Shown here in pieces: positions 30,946-38,706 of a stretch of DNA of 64,000 nt. A program made the translations under genes and the position numbers. Each line of letters opens with the position of its first letter. Position 1 is the first letter of the stretch. The notes below the pieces were generated by a model. It ran no database searches and was not told the origin of the DNA. It saw only the letters and a list, made by a program, of their open reading frames with translations. Source of the DNA: Massilimicrobiota sp. An134 (lineage in GTDB: Bacteria; Bacillota_I; Bacilli_A; Erysipelotrichales; Coprobacillaceae); NCBI RefSeq assembly GCF_002160815.1, contig NZ_NFLH01000001.1, positions 1 to 64,000 of the forward strand, given 5' to 3'.

Positions 30946-31248
30946 ATGGAAAGTAAACCAATTTATGAATACATAGGACAACCAGCGTTATTAGAACAAC
31001 TAGGAGAAGAAGCTTGTGAATTAGGACAGGCTTCTTTAAAAATGGCTAGATATATAAGAAGCGAAAATCCTACGCCTAAAACAGCATTTGATGTGACTAA
31101 GGATTTAGTTGAAGAAGTTTCTGATGTTTTAGTTTGTATTGAAGAATTGAAAGCAGCCGGTTTTATAAATGATAAAACTATTAATGCAATGAAAGAAATT
31201 AAGCGTACAAGATGGTATGAAAGATTAGGAGGAAATGAAAATGTATAG
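30946..31248 (+). CDS. MazG-like nucleotide pyrophosphohydrolase-type protein
   Basis: The 100-residue all-helical protein contains QLGEEACELGQASLKMARYI and DLVEEVSDVLVCIEEL, matching the EExxE and ExxD metal-binding helices of MazG-like enzymes. These hydrolyse (d)NTPs and house-clean the nucleotide pool. The start at 30946 is chosen for its GCGAGG site; an in-frame ATG at 30925 has none. Confidence 0.72.
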   Translation: MESKPIYEYIGQPALLEQLGEEACELGQASLKMARYIRSENPTPKTAFDVTKDLVEEVSDVLVCIEELKAAGFINDKTINAMKEIKRTRWYERLGGNENV

Positions 31249-31546
31249 TACAAATACAAAACCATATAAACCTTATAGTGGGAGAAATTATAAACCCAAT
31301 CAAAGATATAGTGAGACAGGATATCAAAGAGAATATGAAGGATATAAACCTAAAGATAAAAGATACTCTATTCAAATTAAATTTAGAAGATCTGAAAATA
31401 AAATGAAATTTATTTGTACGGATTATATTCATAATGAAAATTCTAGAGATTGGAAGTTTAAAGGAACTGATATTCCGAATAGCTATATTTTATGTGTGAA
31501 TGGCTGTGAAATTGAATATGTAATGATTGATATTTATAAGGAATGA
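31241..31546 (+). CDS. Small phage protein with Tyr/Pro/Lys-rich N-terminus, unknown
   Basis: The 101-residue protein begins with a low-complexity stretch (YKPYSGRNYKPNQRYSETGY), followed by a small beta-rich domain (YSIQIKFRRSENKMKFICTD, SYILCVNGCEIEYVMIDIYK). ATG at 31241 is eight bases after AGGAGG; one at 31235 is too close. It overlaps the MazG-like stop. Confidence 0.55.
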   Translation: MYSTNTKPYKPYSGRNYKPNQRYSETGYQREYEGYKPKDKRYSIQIKFRRSENKMKFICTDYIHNENSRDWKFKGTDIPNSYILCVNGCEIEYVMIDIYKE

Positions 31547-31600
31547 TATATTCTTTATGAGAGTAAAAAGATTACATAAAGAAAAGGGAGAAGAATAGTT

Positions 31601-31807
31601 ATGGAAAAATTTAATTATGATGTCCGTGTTTATTTAAAGGACGACGATAAAGTATATTTATCATGTGATCAGATCAGCTACAATCAAATTGAAAATGTTT
31701 ATGTATTTGTAGATGGAAAAGATGCTTATAATATATATTTTGAGAGATATCATATTGCAAGAGAAAATGTTGCCAGCATGGTTGTAATAAAAAACAAATC
31801 TGAATAA
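31601..31807 (+). CDS. Small phage protein, unknown
   Basis: The 68-residue beta-rich acidic protein (FNYDVRVYLKDDDKVYLSCD...) has AAGGGAGAAG before the ATG. It resembles the short domain of the preceding gene in length and beta pattern only. No function is recognised. Confidence 0.55.
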   Translation: MEKFNYDVRVYLKDDDKVYLSCDQISYNQIENVYVFVDGKDAYNIYFERYHIARENVASMVVIKNKSE

Positions 31808-31824
31808 AGAAAGGAGAAATAGAG

Positions 31825-32784
31825 ATGAAATTAAAAGATTTGATTAATAAAGAAATGGGAATAGATATAAAAGCAAGATATAGATTATTGTTGGTTTGTG
31901 AAAAAAGAGACTTTGCTAGGAATTGTTGGAATATTAGAGCATCAGTAAAGAATCTTTTATATCGTGGCGTATATGAAGTATATAAAAATGATGATTCTAT
32001 GGCTATATTTGAAACTTCAGATGGATTAAAAGTAACATTAATTACTTATGATTGTGTTAATGATATGCCTGAAAAAGATGTATTTAGTTTATTCATTAAC
32101 GAATCGGATTTATATAAGTTATTATCTGGTATAAGTCCGCTTGATTTTGATGATTCATTGAAAAAGATCATTGGAACATCAAGAAAAAGATCTGGAAGTT
32201 TAATGGTAAGCGGTGTTTTGGGAGAAGCACATCGAAATATGATAAAGAAAGAAGTAAATAGTTTATTTGGAATAAAAGTAATGGAGGAAGAACGTATGGA
32301 AAATGATAGAAATTTAATTGTTTATAAAAGTGAAGAAGAAATGGCTAAAGAATTTATTAATTTTGGGAAGAGATATGGTGATCATGGTTTTTTACCTATG
32401 AATTATGCAGCTATTAGTGTGACTACAGTTAATCAAGATCAAAAACCTCGTTTAGATTTAGGCATTAAGAATGTTATATTTAATGATCCTGCTACAATTA
32501 TCCTATGGAATGATGGAACGAAAACAGTTGTGAAAGCTCAGGGTGATGATGTCTATGATCCAGAGAAAGGTTTAACTATGGCAATTGTTAAGAAGCTATT
32601 AGGTAATCAAGGGAATTATTATAATGAATTAAAGAAATGGTTACCTAAAGAAGAGAAAGTAGAGTTTGGAGTTACTTTTGCTGAAGCTCTTCGCCAAACT
32701 ATAAAAAGATTTAATGAAACAATGGGAAAATCGGCATTATCAGAAGACGAAGAAAAGGTGAATAGAGATGCGTCAAAATTTTAA
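31825..32784 (+). CDS. Phage protein of 319 aa with conserved C-terminal domain, unknown
   Basis: The first 150 residues are unfamiliar. The C-terminal third contains IKNVIFNDPATIILWNDGTK then VYDPEKGLTMAIVKKLLGNQ and a KKWLP block. I know this domain from many Bacillota phages, where it has no assigned activity. ATG at 31825 follows AAAGGAGAA. An internal ATG at about 32296, after GGAGG, could give the C-terminal domain alone. Confidence 0.65.
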   Translation: MKLKDLINKEMGIDIKARYRLLLVCEKRDFARNCWNIRASVKNLLYRGVYEVYKNDDSMAIFETSDGLKVTLITYDCVNDMPEKDVFSLFINESDLYKLLSGISPLDFDDSLKKIIGTSRKRSGSLMVSGVLGEAHRNMIKKEVNSLFGIKVMEEERMENDRNLIVYKSEEEMAKEFINFGKRYGDHGFLPMNYAAISVTTVNQDQKPRLDLGIKNVIFNDPATIILWNDGTKTVVKAQGDDVYDPEKGLTMAIVKKLLGNQGNYYNELKKWLPKEEKVEFGVTFAEALRQTIKRFNETMGKSALSEDEEKVNRDASKF

Positions 32785-33058
32785 AACGATTGAGAAGCTA
32801 TCTGAAGAAGTAGCTTCTTATTTATGTTATTGGCATCTTCATAGAATTCCAACATGTAAGGAGGTTAGAGCAGTAATGGAGAGGTTAGGTTTAGTAAAAA
32901 CTATTAATAATGCGAGTCCGGTGTTTGCTAGACAGGCTCCTAAAGTTTATCAAGATGTTTATTTATATTTCTTAACTAGATATAACAGAGCTTTTAAAAC
33001 TTATTTGCATATTTGTGGTAATCATATGCCGATGAAATATATGGAAAAGACTAGGTGA
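32768..33058 (+). CDS. Small basic phage protein, unknown
   Basis: The 96-residue helical protein (FKTIEKLSEEVASYLCYWHL, RIPTCKEVRAVMERLGLVKT) contains the RIPT/RIPR type turn also seen in the 28169 gene, which suggests a related DNA-binding helix repeat. It overlaps the preceding gene by 17 bases. Confidence 0.55.
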   Translation: MRQNFKTIEKLSEEVASYLCYWHLHRIPTCKEVRAVMERLGLVKTINNASPVFARQAPKVYQDVYLYFLTRYNRAFKTYLHICGNHMPMKYMEKTR

Positions 33059-33065
33059 ATGATAA

Positions 33066-33251
33066 ATGCCAAAAAGAAAAATGTATGGAGTGTACAATAA
33101 AGATGGGGTTCCTATATTTTGTGGAACCTCTCGTGAGTGTGCTGCTTATTTAGGAATTAAGTATGACTCTTTTAGAAAGCAAGTTTGGCGTACTAAAAAG
33201 GGTCGTAAGTATGTGAGAGATCACAGTATTTACTATGAGTATAAAGAATAA
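33066..33251 (+). CDS. Small HTH/NUMOD-like protein (61 aa)
   Basis: The basic protein (YGVYNKDGVPIFCGTSRECA, AYLGIKYDSFRKQVWRTKKG) has the layout of small phage proteins where a short beta hairpin precedes a helix-turn-helix. DNA binding is likely. It starts seven bases after the preceding stop. Confidence 0.58.
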   Translation: MPKRKMYGVYNKDGVPIFCGTSRECAAYLGIKYDSFRKQVWRTKKGRKYVRDHSIYYEYKE

Positions 33252-33368
33252 AAAGTTTGGAATATTTTCAAAGGAGGAATAGTAAGTTATATAATTCAGA
33301 CAAATTCAATTTGAAAGAATTAGAGACGAGAAAGTTTAGGAAACTAACGAAATAAAAGGAGAAAGATT

Positions 33369-34022
33369 ATGAAAAGAAAACTTATTAATTATATTTGTAC
33401 TGTAGCCATGATGGTTGCAGGGATATTGAGTTGGGATGTGTCGATGGTTTATGCAATTGATGATTCTAATGCACGAGAGATCAAGTTTGAAGGGGGAAAT
33501 ATTAAACCTGATTTTAATAATTTATATTGGGATATTCACAATCATATCAATGTTACTGAAGAAGAAAAACATGAAGAAATGGTTATTGAGTATAAAGAAA
33601 AATTAGCTGAAGAAGCAAGACGTAAGAAGGAACGTGAAGAAAGAGAACGAGCACTTCTTAAATCAATGGGTTTAAAAAGTACAAACTGCATTGAGTTTAA
33701 GATTTATAAAGCTTGTGAGAGATATCATGTTCCTTTTTCTATTGTATTGGCTATAGCACGACTTGAAACTGGGTGGTTCACATCAGATGCTTATTTGTAT
33801 CGTAATAATCCTGGTGGGTTAAGTCGTAATGAAATACCTTTATCTTTTAGCAGTAAAGACGTTGGGGTTGATAGATTTGTGAAGAATTTGAAAGAAAATT
33901 ATTTTGATGAGGGTTTAGATACACCTTATGAAATTGGTCAGAAATATTGTCCTGTTAATCCTGATTGGGCTAGTATGGTTTCTCGATTAATGGAGTATCC
34001 TGTTGATTATAAGTATAACTGA
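33369..34022 (+). CDS. Secreted lysozyme/glucosaminidase-like protein
   Basis: The 217-residue protein has a signal peptide (basic start, hydrophobic core CTVAMMVAGIL, cleavage likely after MVYA) and a charged coiled segment (about 60-98). The C-terminal domain contains ACERYHVPFSIVLAIARLET, GWFTSDAYLYRNNPGGL and GVDRFVKNLKENYF, typical of lysozyme-fold glucosaminidases/transglycosylases with a likely catalytic Glu in RLETGW. It is far from the tail and lysis genes and could modify the host wall early or in the lysogen. AAAGGAG precedes the ATG. Confidence 0.75.
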   Translation: MKRKLINYICTVAMMVAGILSWDVSMVYAIDDSNAREIKFEGGNIKPDFNNLYWDIHNHINVTEEEKHEEMVIEYKEKLAEEARRKKEREERERALLKSMGLKSTNCIEFKIYKACERYHVPFSIVLAIARLETGWFTSDAYLYRNNPGGLSRNEIPLSFSSKDVGVDRFVKNLKENYFDEGLDTPYEIGQKYCPVNPDWASMVSRLMEYPVDYKYN

Positions 34023-34136
34023 TTCGGTTACGAATTGCATGGAATGGAATGACGAGTGATTCCGTAAGGAATTGCATGATTGTAGATATGGATGATATGA
34101 AGCTGGTACGGACGTGGGGATGAAAGGAGTGGAAGT

Positions 34137-34403
34137 ATGCCGAGAAAGAAACCAGTAGGAAGACCTAAGAAAGAAGATTATTATAAGAAAAGTGATGTAA
34201 TTCACATTCGTCTAACACATGATGAAAAATTAGAATTGAATTGGATAGCTCAAATAACCAGACATTCCAGAGCGGAATTAATAAGAATGGGATTGGAATT
34301 AGTAAAATTGAGATATCAATTATCAATGAGAAAACAAAATTTCGATGAAATCATGGAAAATGATATAGGAAAACCTGTAAAAAATACTGATGATGGTAAA
34401 TAA
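34137..34403 (+). CDS. Ribbon-helix-helix-like DNA-binding protein
   Basis: The 88-residue protein starts with an AT-hook-like PRKKPVGRPKK, then DVIHIRLTHDEKLELNWIAQ and HSRAELIRMGLELV, the strand-helix-helix pattern of CopG/Arc-type repressors. AAAGGAGTGG precedes the ATG. It stands immediately before a 300-bp AT-rich gene-free stretch that could hold its operator, and is a candidate phage regulator. Confidence 0.68.
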   Translation: MPRKKPVGRPKKEDYYKKSDVIHIRLTHDEKLELNWIAQITRHSRAELIRMGLELVKLRYQLSMRKQNFDEIMENDIGKPVKNTDDGK

Positions 34404-34710
34404 TTTTTCACATTTTTTATAAAAAATCATATAAAAAACAACCTAAAATATTTTATGTGATACAAAAAATATCAAATAATTTATGTGTCACGAAAATTAT
34501 TAACGATTAAAAAAGTTGAAAATTTTCAATAAAAATGGTCAAAAAAGGGCTATTTTTAGCTGTTTTTGGGCTATTTTTGCAAAAAAAAATTTTTTTTAAT
34601 AAAAACTCTTTTATATATTAATTATTTATAATACGCGATAAATAATATTTGTACCACAATAAATATTTAACATCTAAAAACGATTTAAAAAGGGGTGAAA
34701 AAAATTTTTT
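34404..34710. other. AT-rich non-coding region with phased T-tracts, candidate origin or control region
   Basis: No gene is seen in this 307-base stretch. GCTATTTTT (34549), GCTGTTTTT (34559) and GCTATTTTT (34570) are followed by an A9-T8 tract at 34581-34597. The tracts recur every 10-11 bases, one helical turn, so intrinsic bending is expected. GGGCTATTTTT occurs twice, 21 bases apart. Two related sequences TTATGTGATAC and TTATGTGTCAC lie at about 34454 and 34481. It could be a replication origin or a promoter region for the small downstream gene; the sequence alone does not decide. Confidence 0.4.
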
Positions 34711-34941
34711 ATGATGTATATATTTTTTAACATTATCACAGTTATATTGTTATGGGTCTGGTATCAGCAAAATGATATCAGATTTTTAATTTGTTCTGCT
34801 TTGTTTGCAATAGCTGCTTCAATAGGATCTGTAGCTTTTAATATTTTTAGAGCTAGTAAACAAACTAAGACAAATCTTAATATCAGCGCTAGTGATAATA
34901 TTGACACACTTATAAATGCTATCAAGAAGACAAATAAATAA
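34711..34941 (+). CDS. Small two-span membrane protein, unknown
   Basis: The 76-residue protein has two hydrophobic segments (about 3-20 and 24-48) and a polar tail rich in Asn/Ser/Thr (TKTNLNISASDNIDTLINAI). GGGGTGA lies about 14 bases before the ATG. It is isolated between the AT-rich region and copy 12 of the repeated element. Confidence 0.58.
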   Translation: MMYIFFNIITVILLWVWYQQNDIRFLICSALFAIAASIGSVAFNIFRASKQTKTNLNISASDNIDTLINAIKKTNK

Positions 34942-34955
34942 AACATAATTTAGGG

Positions 34956-34982
34956 CACGCGTGAAAAACATGCCCTGTTATG
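34956..34982 (+). promoter_or_regulatory. 27-bp repeated element, copy 12, followed by a terminator
   Basis: The box reads CACGCGTGAAAAACA, then 12 bases ending TGTTATG. Uniquely, the element is embedded in an inverted repeat (GGGCA at 34953-34957 with TGCCC at 34971-34975) and is followed within ten bases by a terminator hairpin. Any transcript from it would be only about 30-40 nt, unless it reads through into the nuclease genes. Confidence 0.6.
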
Positions 34983-34988
34983 AAGAGA

Positions 34989-35020
34989 AAAGAGAATTTA
35001 CGTTCTCTTTCATTTTTTAT
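34989..35020 (+). terminator. Terminator hairpin directly behind copy 12
   Basis: AAAGAGAA (34989-34996) pairs with TTCTCTTT (35003-35010), then CATTTTTT. It separates the element from the nuclease gene and may act as an attenuator. Confidence 0.65.
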
Positions 35021-35040
35021 GAAAGGAGAAACAATGACTT

Positions 35041-35337
35041 ATGGGTAAACTGGAACGAGACTTTCAACGTCAATTTAAAAAAGAACTTCAAAACAGATTT
35101 GAAGGATGTATTGTTACGAAGCTTGATTCGAGCTTGATTCAAGGAATTCCTGATCTTTTAGTTTTGTATAAAGATCGTTGGGCAGTTCTTGAAATGAAGA
35201 GAAGCGCTAATGCAACTCATAGACCAAATCAAGATTACTATGTTGGTCTTATGAATGATATGTCATTCTCACGATTTGTTTATCCTGAAAACAAGGATGA
35301 AGTTTTGGATGACTTGACTCGTTTCTTTCAGCCATAA
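35041..35337 (+). CDS. VRR-NUC-type nuclease
   Basis: The 98-residue protein shows the small PD-(D/E)XK VRR-NUC pattern: LERDFQRQFKKELQ, GIPDLLVLYKDRWAVLEMK with the catalytic Asp and Glu-x-Lys, and RPNQDYYVGLM. In phages such nucleases act in replication or recombination and are often encoded next to helicases. AAAGGAG lies 13 bases before the ATG. A four-codon overlapping reading (35034) uses the same ribosome site. Confidence 0.78.
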   Translation: MGKLERDFQRQFKKELQNRFEGCIVTKLDSSLIQGIPDLLVLYKDRWAVLEMKRSANATHRPNQDYYVGLMNDMSFSRFVYPENKDEVLDDLTRFFQP

Positions 35338-35357
35338 GTACAAGGAGGTAACGCGAT

Positions 35358-35921
35358 TTGAAATTTATATTTAACAATCATAATAACCTCAAAGGTTTAC
35401 ATGCTTATTTAGGAGCAAGTAAATATCACTGGCTAAATTATGATCCAGATAAGTTGGCTGCGACTTATCGAAATCATATGGCAAAAATGAGAGGAACAAG
35501 ACTACATGAATTAGCAGCAGAACTCATTACTTTAGGAGTTAAACTTCCTAGATCAAATAAAACTTTAAACATGTATGTGAATGACGCAATTGGATATCGA
35601 ATGACTCCAGAACAACTTTTATTTTATTCTGAAAACTGTTTTGGAACAGCCGATGCAATTTGTTTTAGAAACAATTTATTGCGTATTCACGATTTGAAAA
35701 CTGGTGTTGGGCCAACTCATATGGAGCAGCTATTAATTTATGCAGCTCTTTTTTGTTTGGAATACAATATCAAACCAGGTTCTATAGAATTCGAATTAAG
35801 AATTTATCAGAATGATGAAATCTTGGTTGCGAATCCAACAGCTGAAGATATTTTACCAATCATGGATAAAATTATTTCTTCAGATAACATTATTAAAAAA
35901 ATAAGACAAGAGGAGGAGTAG
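35358..35921 (+). CDS. PD-(D/E)XK (RecB/Cas4-like) nuclease
   Basis: The 187-residue protein contains RGTRLHELAAELI, CFGTADAICFRNNLLRIHDL and KTGVGPTHMEQLLIYAALFC, i.e. the helix His, GTxDA Asp, DLKTG and QLxxYA motifs of RecB-type exonucleases. It starts with TTG at 35358, nine bases behind AAGGAGG. It lies between the VRR-NUC gene and the RNA-polymerase-like gene, and probably processes phage DNA ends. Confidence 0.78.
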   Translation: MKFIFNNHNNLKGLHAYLGASKYHWLNYDPDKLAATYRNHMAKMRGTRLHELAAELITLGVKLPRSNKTLNMYVNDAIGYRMTPEQLLFYSENCFGTADAICFRNNLLRIHDLKTGVGPTHMEQLLIYAALFCLEYNIKPGSIEFELRIYQNDEILVANPTAEDILPIMDKIISSDNIIKKIRQEEE

Positions 35922-35924
35922 GCT

Positions 35925-38690
35925 ATGGGGTATGTAGACAAGCCATCAATAGAACAAGTGGCTTTCGAATACTTTGGTGAAGTAAATGATGAGTTTTTAG
36001 AGCACTATGGTATTAAAAGACGTTCTGGACGATATCCTTGGGGTAGTGGCGAAGATCCATATCAACATAGTGGCGATTTTCTTTCTCGTGTTGAACAGTA
36101 TAAAAAGCAAGGCCTTAAAGATAACGAAATAGCTAAAGCTATGGGTATGACTTCTACTACTTATAGAGCTATGACTGGTATAGCAAATGATGAGAGACGA
36201 AGCTTATTAGTCGATAGAGCAAAGAGTTTAAGAGCTGATGGATTATCATTAAATGAAATAGCCAAAGAGATGGGCTATAAAAATGATTCATCAGTTAGAG
36301 CTTTATTAAATGTTGATTCTGAAATAAGAATGAATCAAGCTAAAAACGCAGCCGATCTTATTCGAAAGAGTATCGAAGAAAAAGGAATGATTGACGTCGG
36401 TAAAGGTGTTGATATTCAGTTAGGTATCTCTAAAGAGAAATTGGATCAGGCTTTGCTAATGCTTGAAATCGAAGGATATCCTGTTTATGGAGGTCGTGTT
36501 GAACAGGCAACGAATCCTGGTAAGAAAACAACTATCAAAGTTATTTGTCCAAAAGGAACGGAGCATAAAGATATATTTAGTTATGATATTCATAGTATTG
36601 ATGATTATGTATCCTATGATAAAGGTGAAACTTTTAAACCATCATTTGCTTATCCAAAAAGTATGGATTCCAAACGTTTGGCTATTCGTTATGCCGAAGA
36701 TGGAGGAATTAAGAAAGATGGAATTATTGAAATTCGTAGAGGAGTTCCTGATTTATCTTTAGGCGAATCGCATTATGCTCAGGTTCGTATATTAGTTGAT
36801 GGTAAAAAGTACATAAAAGGAATGGCCATATATTCTGACGATTTACCAGATGGTGTTGATGTTATGTTTAATACTAACAAAAGAAAAGATGTTCCTAAAC
36901 TTGAAGTATTAAAAGACATTAAAACCGACGATCCAATGAATCCATTCGGTTCAACAATTAAAGAACATGGTGGACAACATTATTATAAGGATAAGAATGG
37001 TAAGGAACAGTTATCACTTATCAACAAGACTAGAGAAGAAGGAGATTGGCTCAAATGGAGCAATACTTTATCTTCTCAGTTTTTATCTAAGCAGCCACTA
37101 AAATTAGCTAAGAAACAATTAGATTTAGCTAAAGAAGATAAACAAATGCAGTTTGAAGATATTATGGCTTTGAATAATCCAACTGTAAAGAGAAAACTTC
37201 TTCTAGATTTTGCTGATGAATGTGACTCGGCAGCCGTTAAATTAAGAGGAGCGGCTTTACCTAGACAAAAGTATCATGTCATTATTCCTGTTACAACATT
37301 AAAAGATAATGAAGTATATGCACCAAACTATAAGAATGGCGAAAAAGTTTGTTTAGTTCGTTATCCTCATGGTGGAACATTTGAAATACCAGAGCTTGTT
37401 GTAAATAACAAACATAAAGATGCTAGAAAAATCTTAGGTACCACAACAACTGATGCTATAGGAATTAATAGCCATGTTGCAGAAAGACTTTCTGGAGCTG
37501 ATTTCGATGGCGATACTGTTATGGTTATACCACAAGGTAAAGGAGTTAAGATAAAAACAACTCCACCTTTGAAAGGTCTTGAAGGATTCGATCCAAAGCT
37601 TCAGTATGGAACAAAAAAAGTCGGAAACGATTACTACAATGAACGTGGTGAGAAGATTAAAACCATGTCTAAGAAATTAACCCAAACTGAAATGGGTAAA
37701 GTATCTAATTTAATCACTGACATGACATTAAAGAATGCTACTGAAGATGAGTTGGCAAGAGCTGTTCGCCATTCAATGGTAGTCATAGATGCTGAAAAAC
37801 ATAAGTTGGACTATAGATCTAGTGCTAAAGACAATGCTATAGAAGAATTAAAGAAGAAGTATCAAGAAGGTGGCGCTTCTACTATTATCTCTAGAGCTAA
37901 AGGTACGACTTCCGTAGATAAACGTCAAGGTTCTCCAACTATAGACCCTGAGACAGGAAAACTTAAATGGAAAACTGCTGATGATTTATACTATGAGACT
38001 ACTAAAGTTAATAAGAGAACCGGGGAGGTCACTACAACTACAAAGAAAAGACAGCAAAAGATTACAAATATGGATTATGTAGAAGATGCCTATGACCTAG
38101 TATCAAAAGCGAATACTCCAATGGAAAGATATTATGCTGAATATGCTAATTCAATGAAGAGACTAGCTAATGAGGCTCGTAAAGCCAGTCTAAATGTAGG
38201 AAAAGTTCAACGTTCTTCTTCTGCTGCAAAGACTTATGCTGCTGAAGTGAAATCTTTAGATGAAAAGCTAATGAAGGCGGAGGCTAATAAACCTAGGGAG
38301 AGGATGGCACAAATTCAGACCACTCTTGAAGTGAATGCTAAGATTCAGGCTAATCCAGATATGGATAAGAGTGCTATCAAAAAAGCTAAACAACAGGCTC
38401 TTAGCAGACATAGAGAGGCCCTTGGAGCTAGGAGAGAGCCAGTAGAAGTAAGTGAAAGAGAATGGGAAGCTATTCAGGCTGGTGCTATAAGTGACAATAA
38501 ATTAACTAGAATTCTTAAGAATGCTGACATGGATGTGATTAGACAGTATGCAACACCTAAAACGTATACAACAATCACCCCAGCTAAGGCTAATAAGATT
38601 AAAGCCCTTAAAGCAAGTGGCTACACAACTGCTGAAATAGCAGAACGTTTAGGAGTTTCTACTTCAACAGTACAAAAGTATATGAATTGA
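35925..38690 (+). CDS. RNA-polymerase-like protein with DFDGD signature and HTH segments
   Basis: The 921-residue protein contains SGADFDGDTVMVIP (D526, D528, D530), the metal-binding signature of two-barrel RNA polymerases as found in beta' and in single-chain phage enzymes such as YonO. It is preceded by a barrel-like stretch (KVCLVRYPHGGTFEIPELVV). A possible first barrel lies at about 270-345. N-terminal HTH repeats (GLKDNEIAKAMGMTSTTYRA, GLSLNEIAKEMGYKNDSSVR) and a C-terminal one (ASGYTTAEIAERLGVSTSTV) suggest DNA binding. The N-terminus has EHYGIKRRSGRYPWGSG, like a tag on two later phage proteins. Polymerase activity is inferred from the motif. Confidence 0.72.
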   Translation: MGYVDKPSIEQVAFEYFGEVNDEFLEHYGIKRRSGRYPWGSGEDPYQHSGDFLSRVEQYKKQGLKDNEIAKAMGMTSTTYRAMTGIANDERRSLLVDRAKSLRADGLSLNEIAKEMGYKNDSSVRALLNVDSEIRMNQAKNAADLIRKSIEEKGMIDVGKGVDIQLGISKEKLDQALLMLEIEGYPVYGGRVEQATNPGKKTTIKVICPKGTEHKDIFSYDIHSIDDYVSYDKGETFKPSFAYPKSMDSKRLAIRYAEDGGIKKDGIIEIRRGVPDLSLGESHYAQVRILVDGKKYIKGMAIYSDDLPDGVDVMFNTNKRKDVPKLEVLKDIKTDDPMNPFGSTIKEHGGQHYYKDKNGKEQLSLINKTREEGDWLKWSNTLSSQFLSKQPLKLAKKQLDLAKEDKQMQFEDIMALNNPTVKRKLLLDFADECDSAAVKLRGAALPRQKYHVIIPVTTLKDNEVYAPNYKNGEKVCLVRYPHGGTFEIPELVVNNKHKDARKILGTTTTDAIGINSHVAERLSGADFDGDTVMVIPQGKGVKIKTTPPLKGLEGFDPKLQYGTKKVGNDYYNERGEKIKTMSKKLTQTEMGKVSNLITDMTLKNATEDELARAVRHSMVVIDAEKHKLDYRSSAKDNAIEELKKKYQEGGASTIISRAKGTTSVDKRQGSPTIDPETGKLKWKTADDLYYETTKVNKRTGEVTTTTKKRQQKITNMDYVEDAYDLVSKANTPMERYYAEYANSMKRLANEARKASLNVGKVQRSSSAAKTYAAEVKSLDEKLMKAEANKPRERMAQIQTTLEVNAKIQANPDMDKSAIKKAKQQALSRHREALGARREPVEVSEREWEAIQAGAISDNKLTRILKNADMDVIRQYATPKTYTTITPAKANKIKALKASGYTTAEIAERLGVSTSTVQKYMN

Positions 38691-38706
38691 AAGGAGTGAG
38701 CAATGA

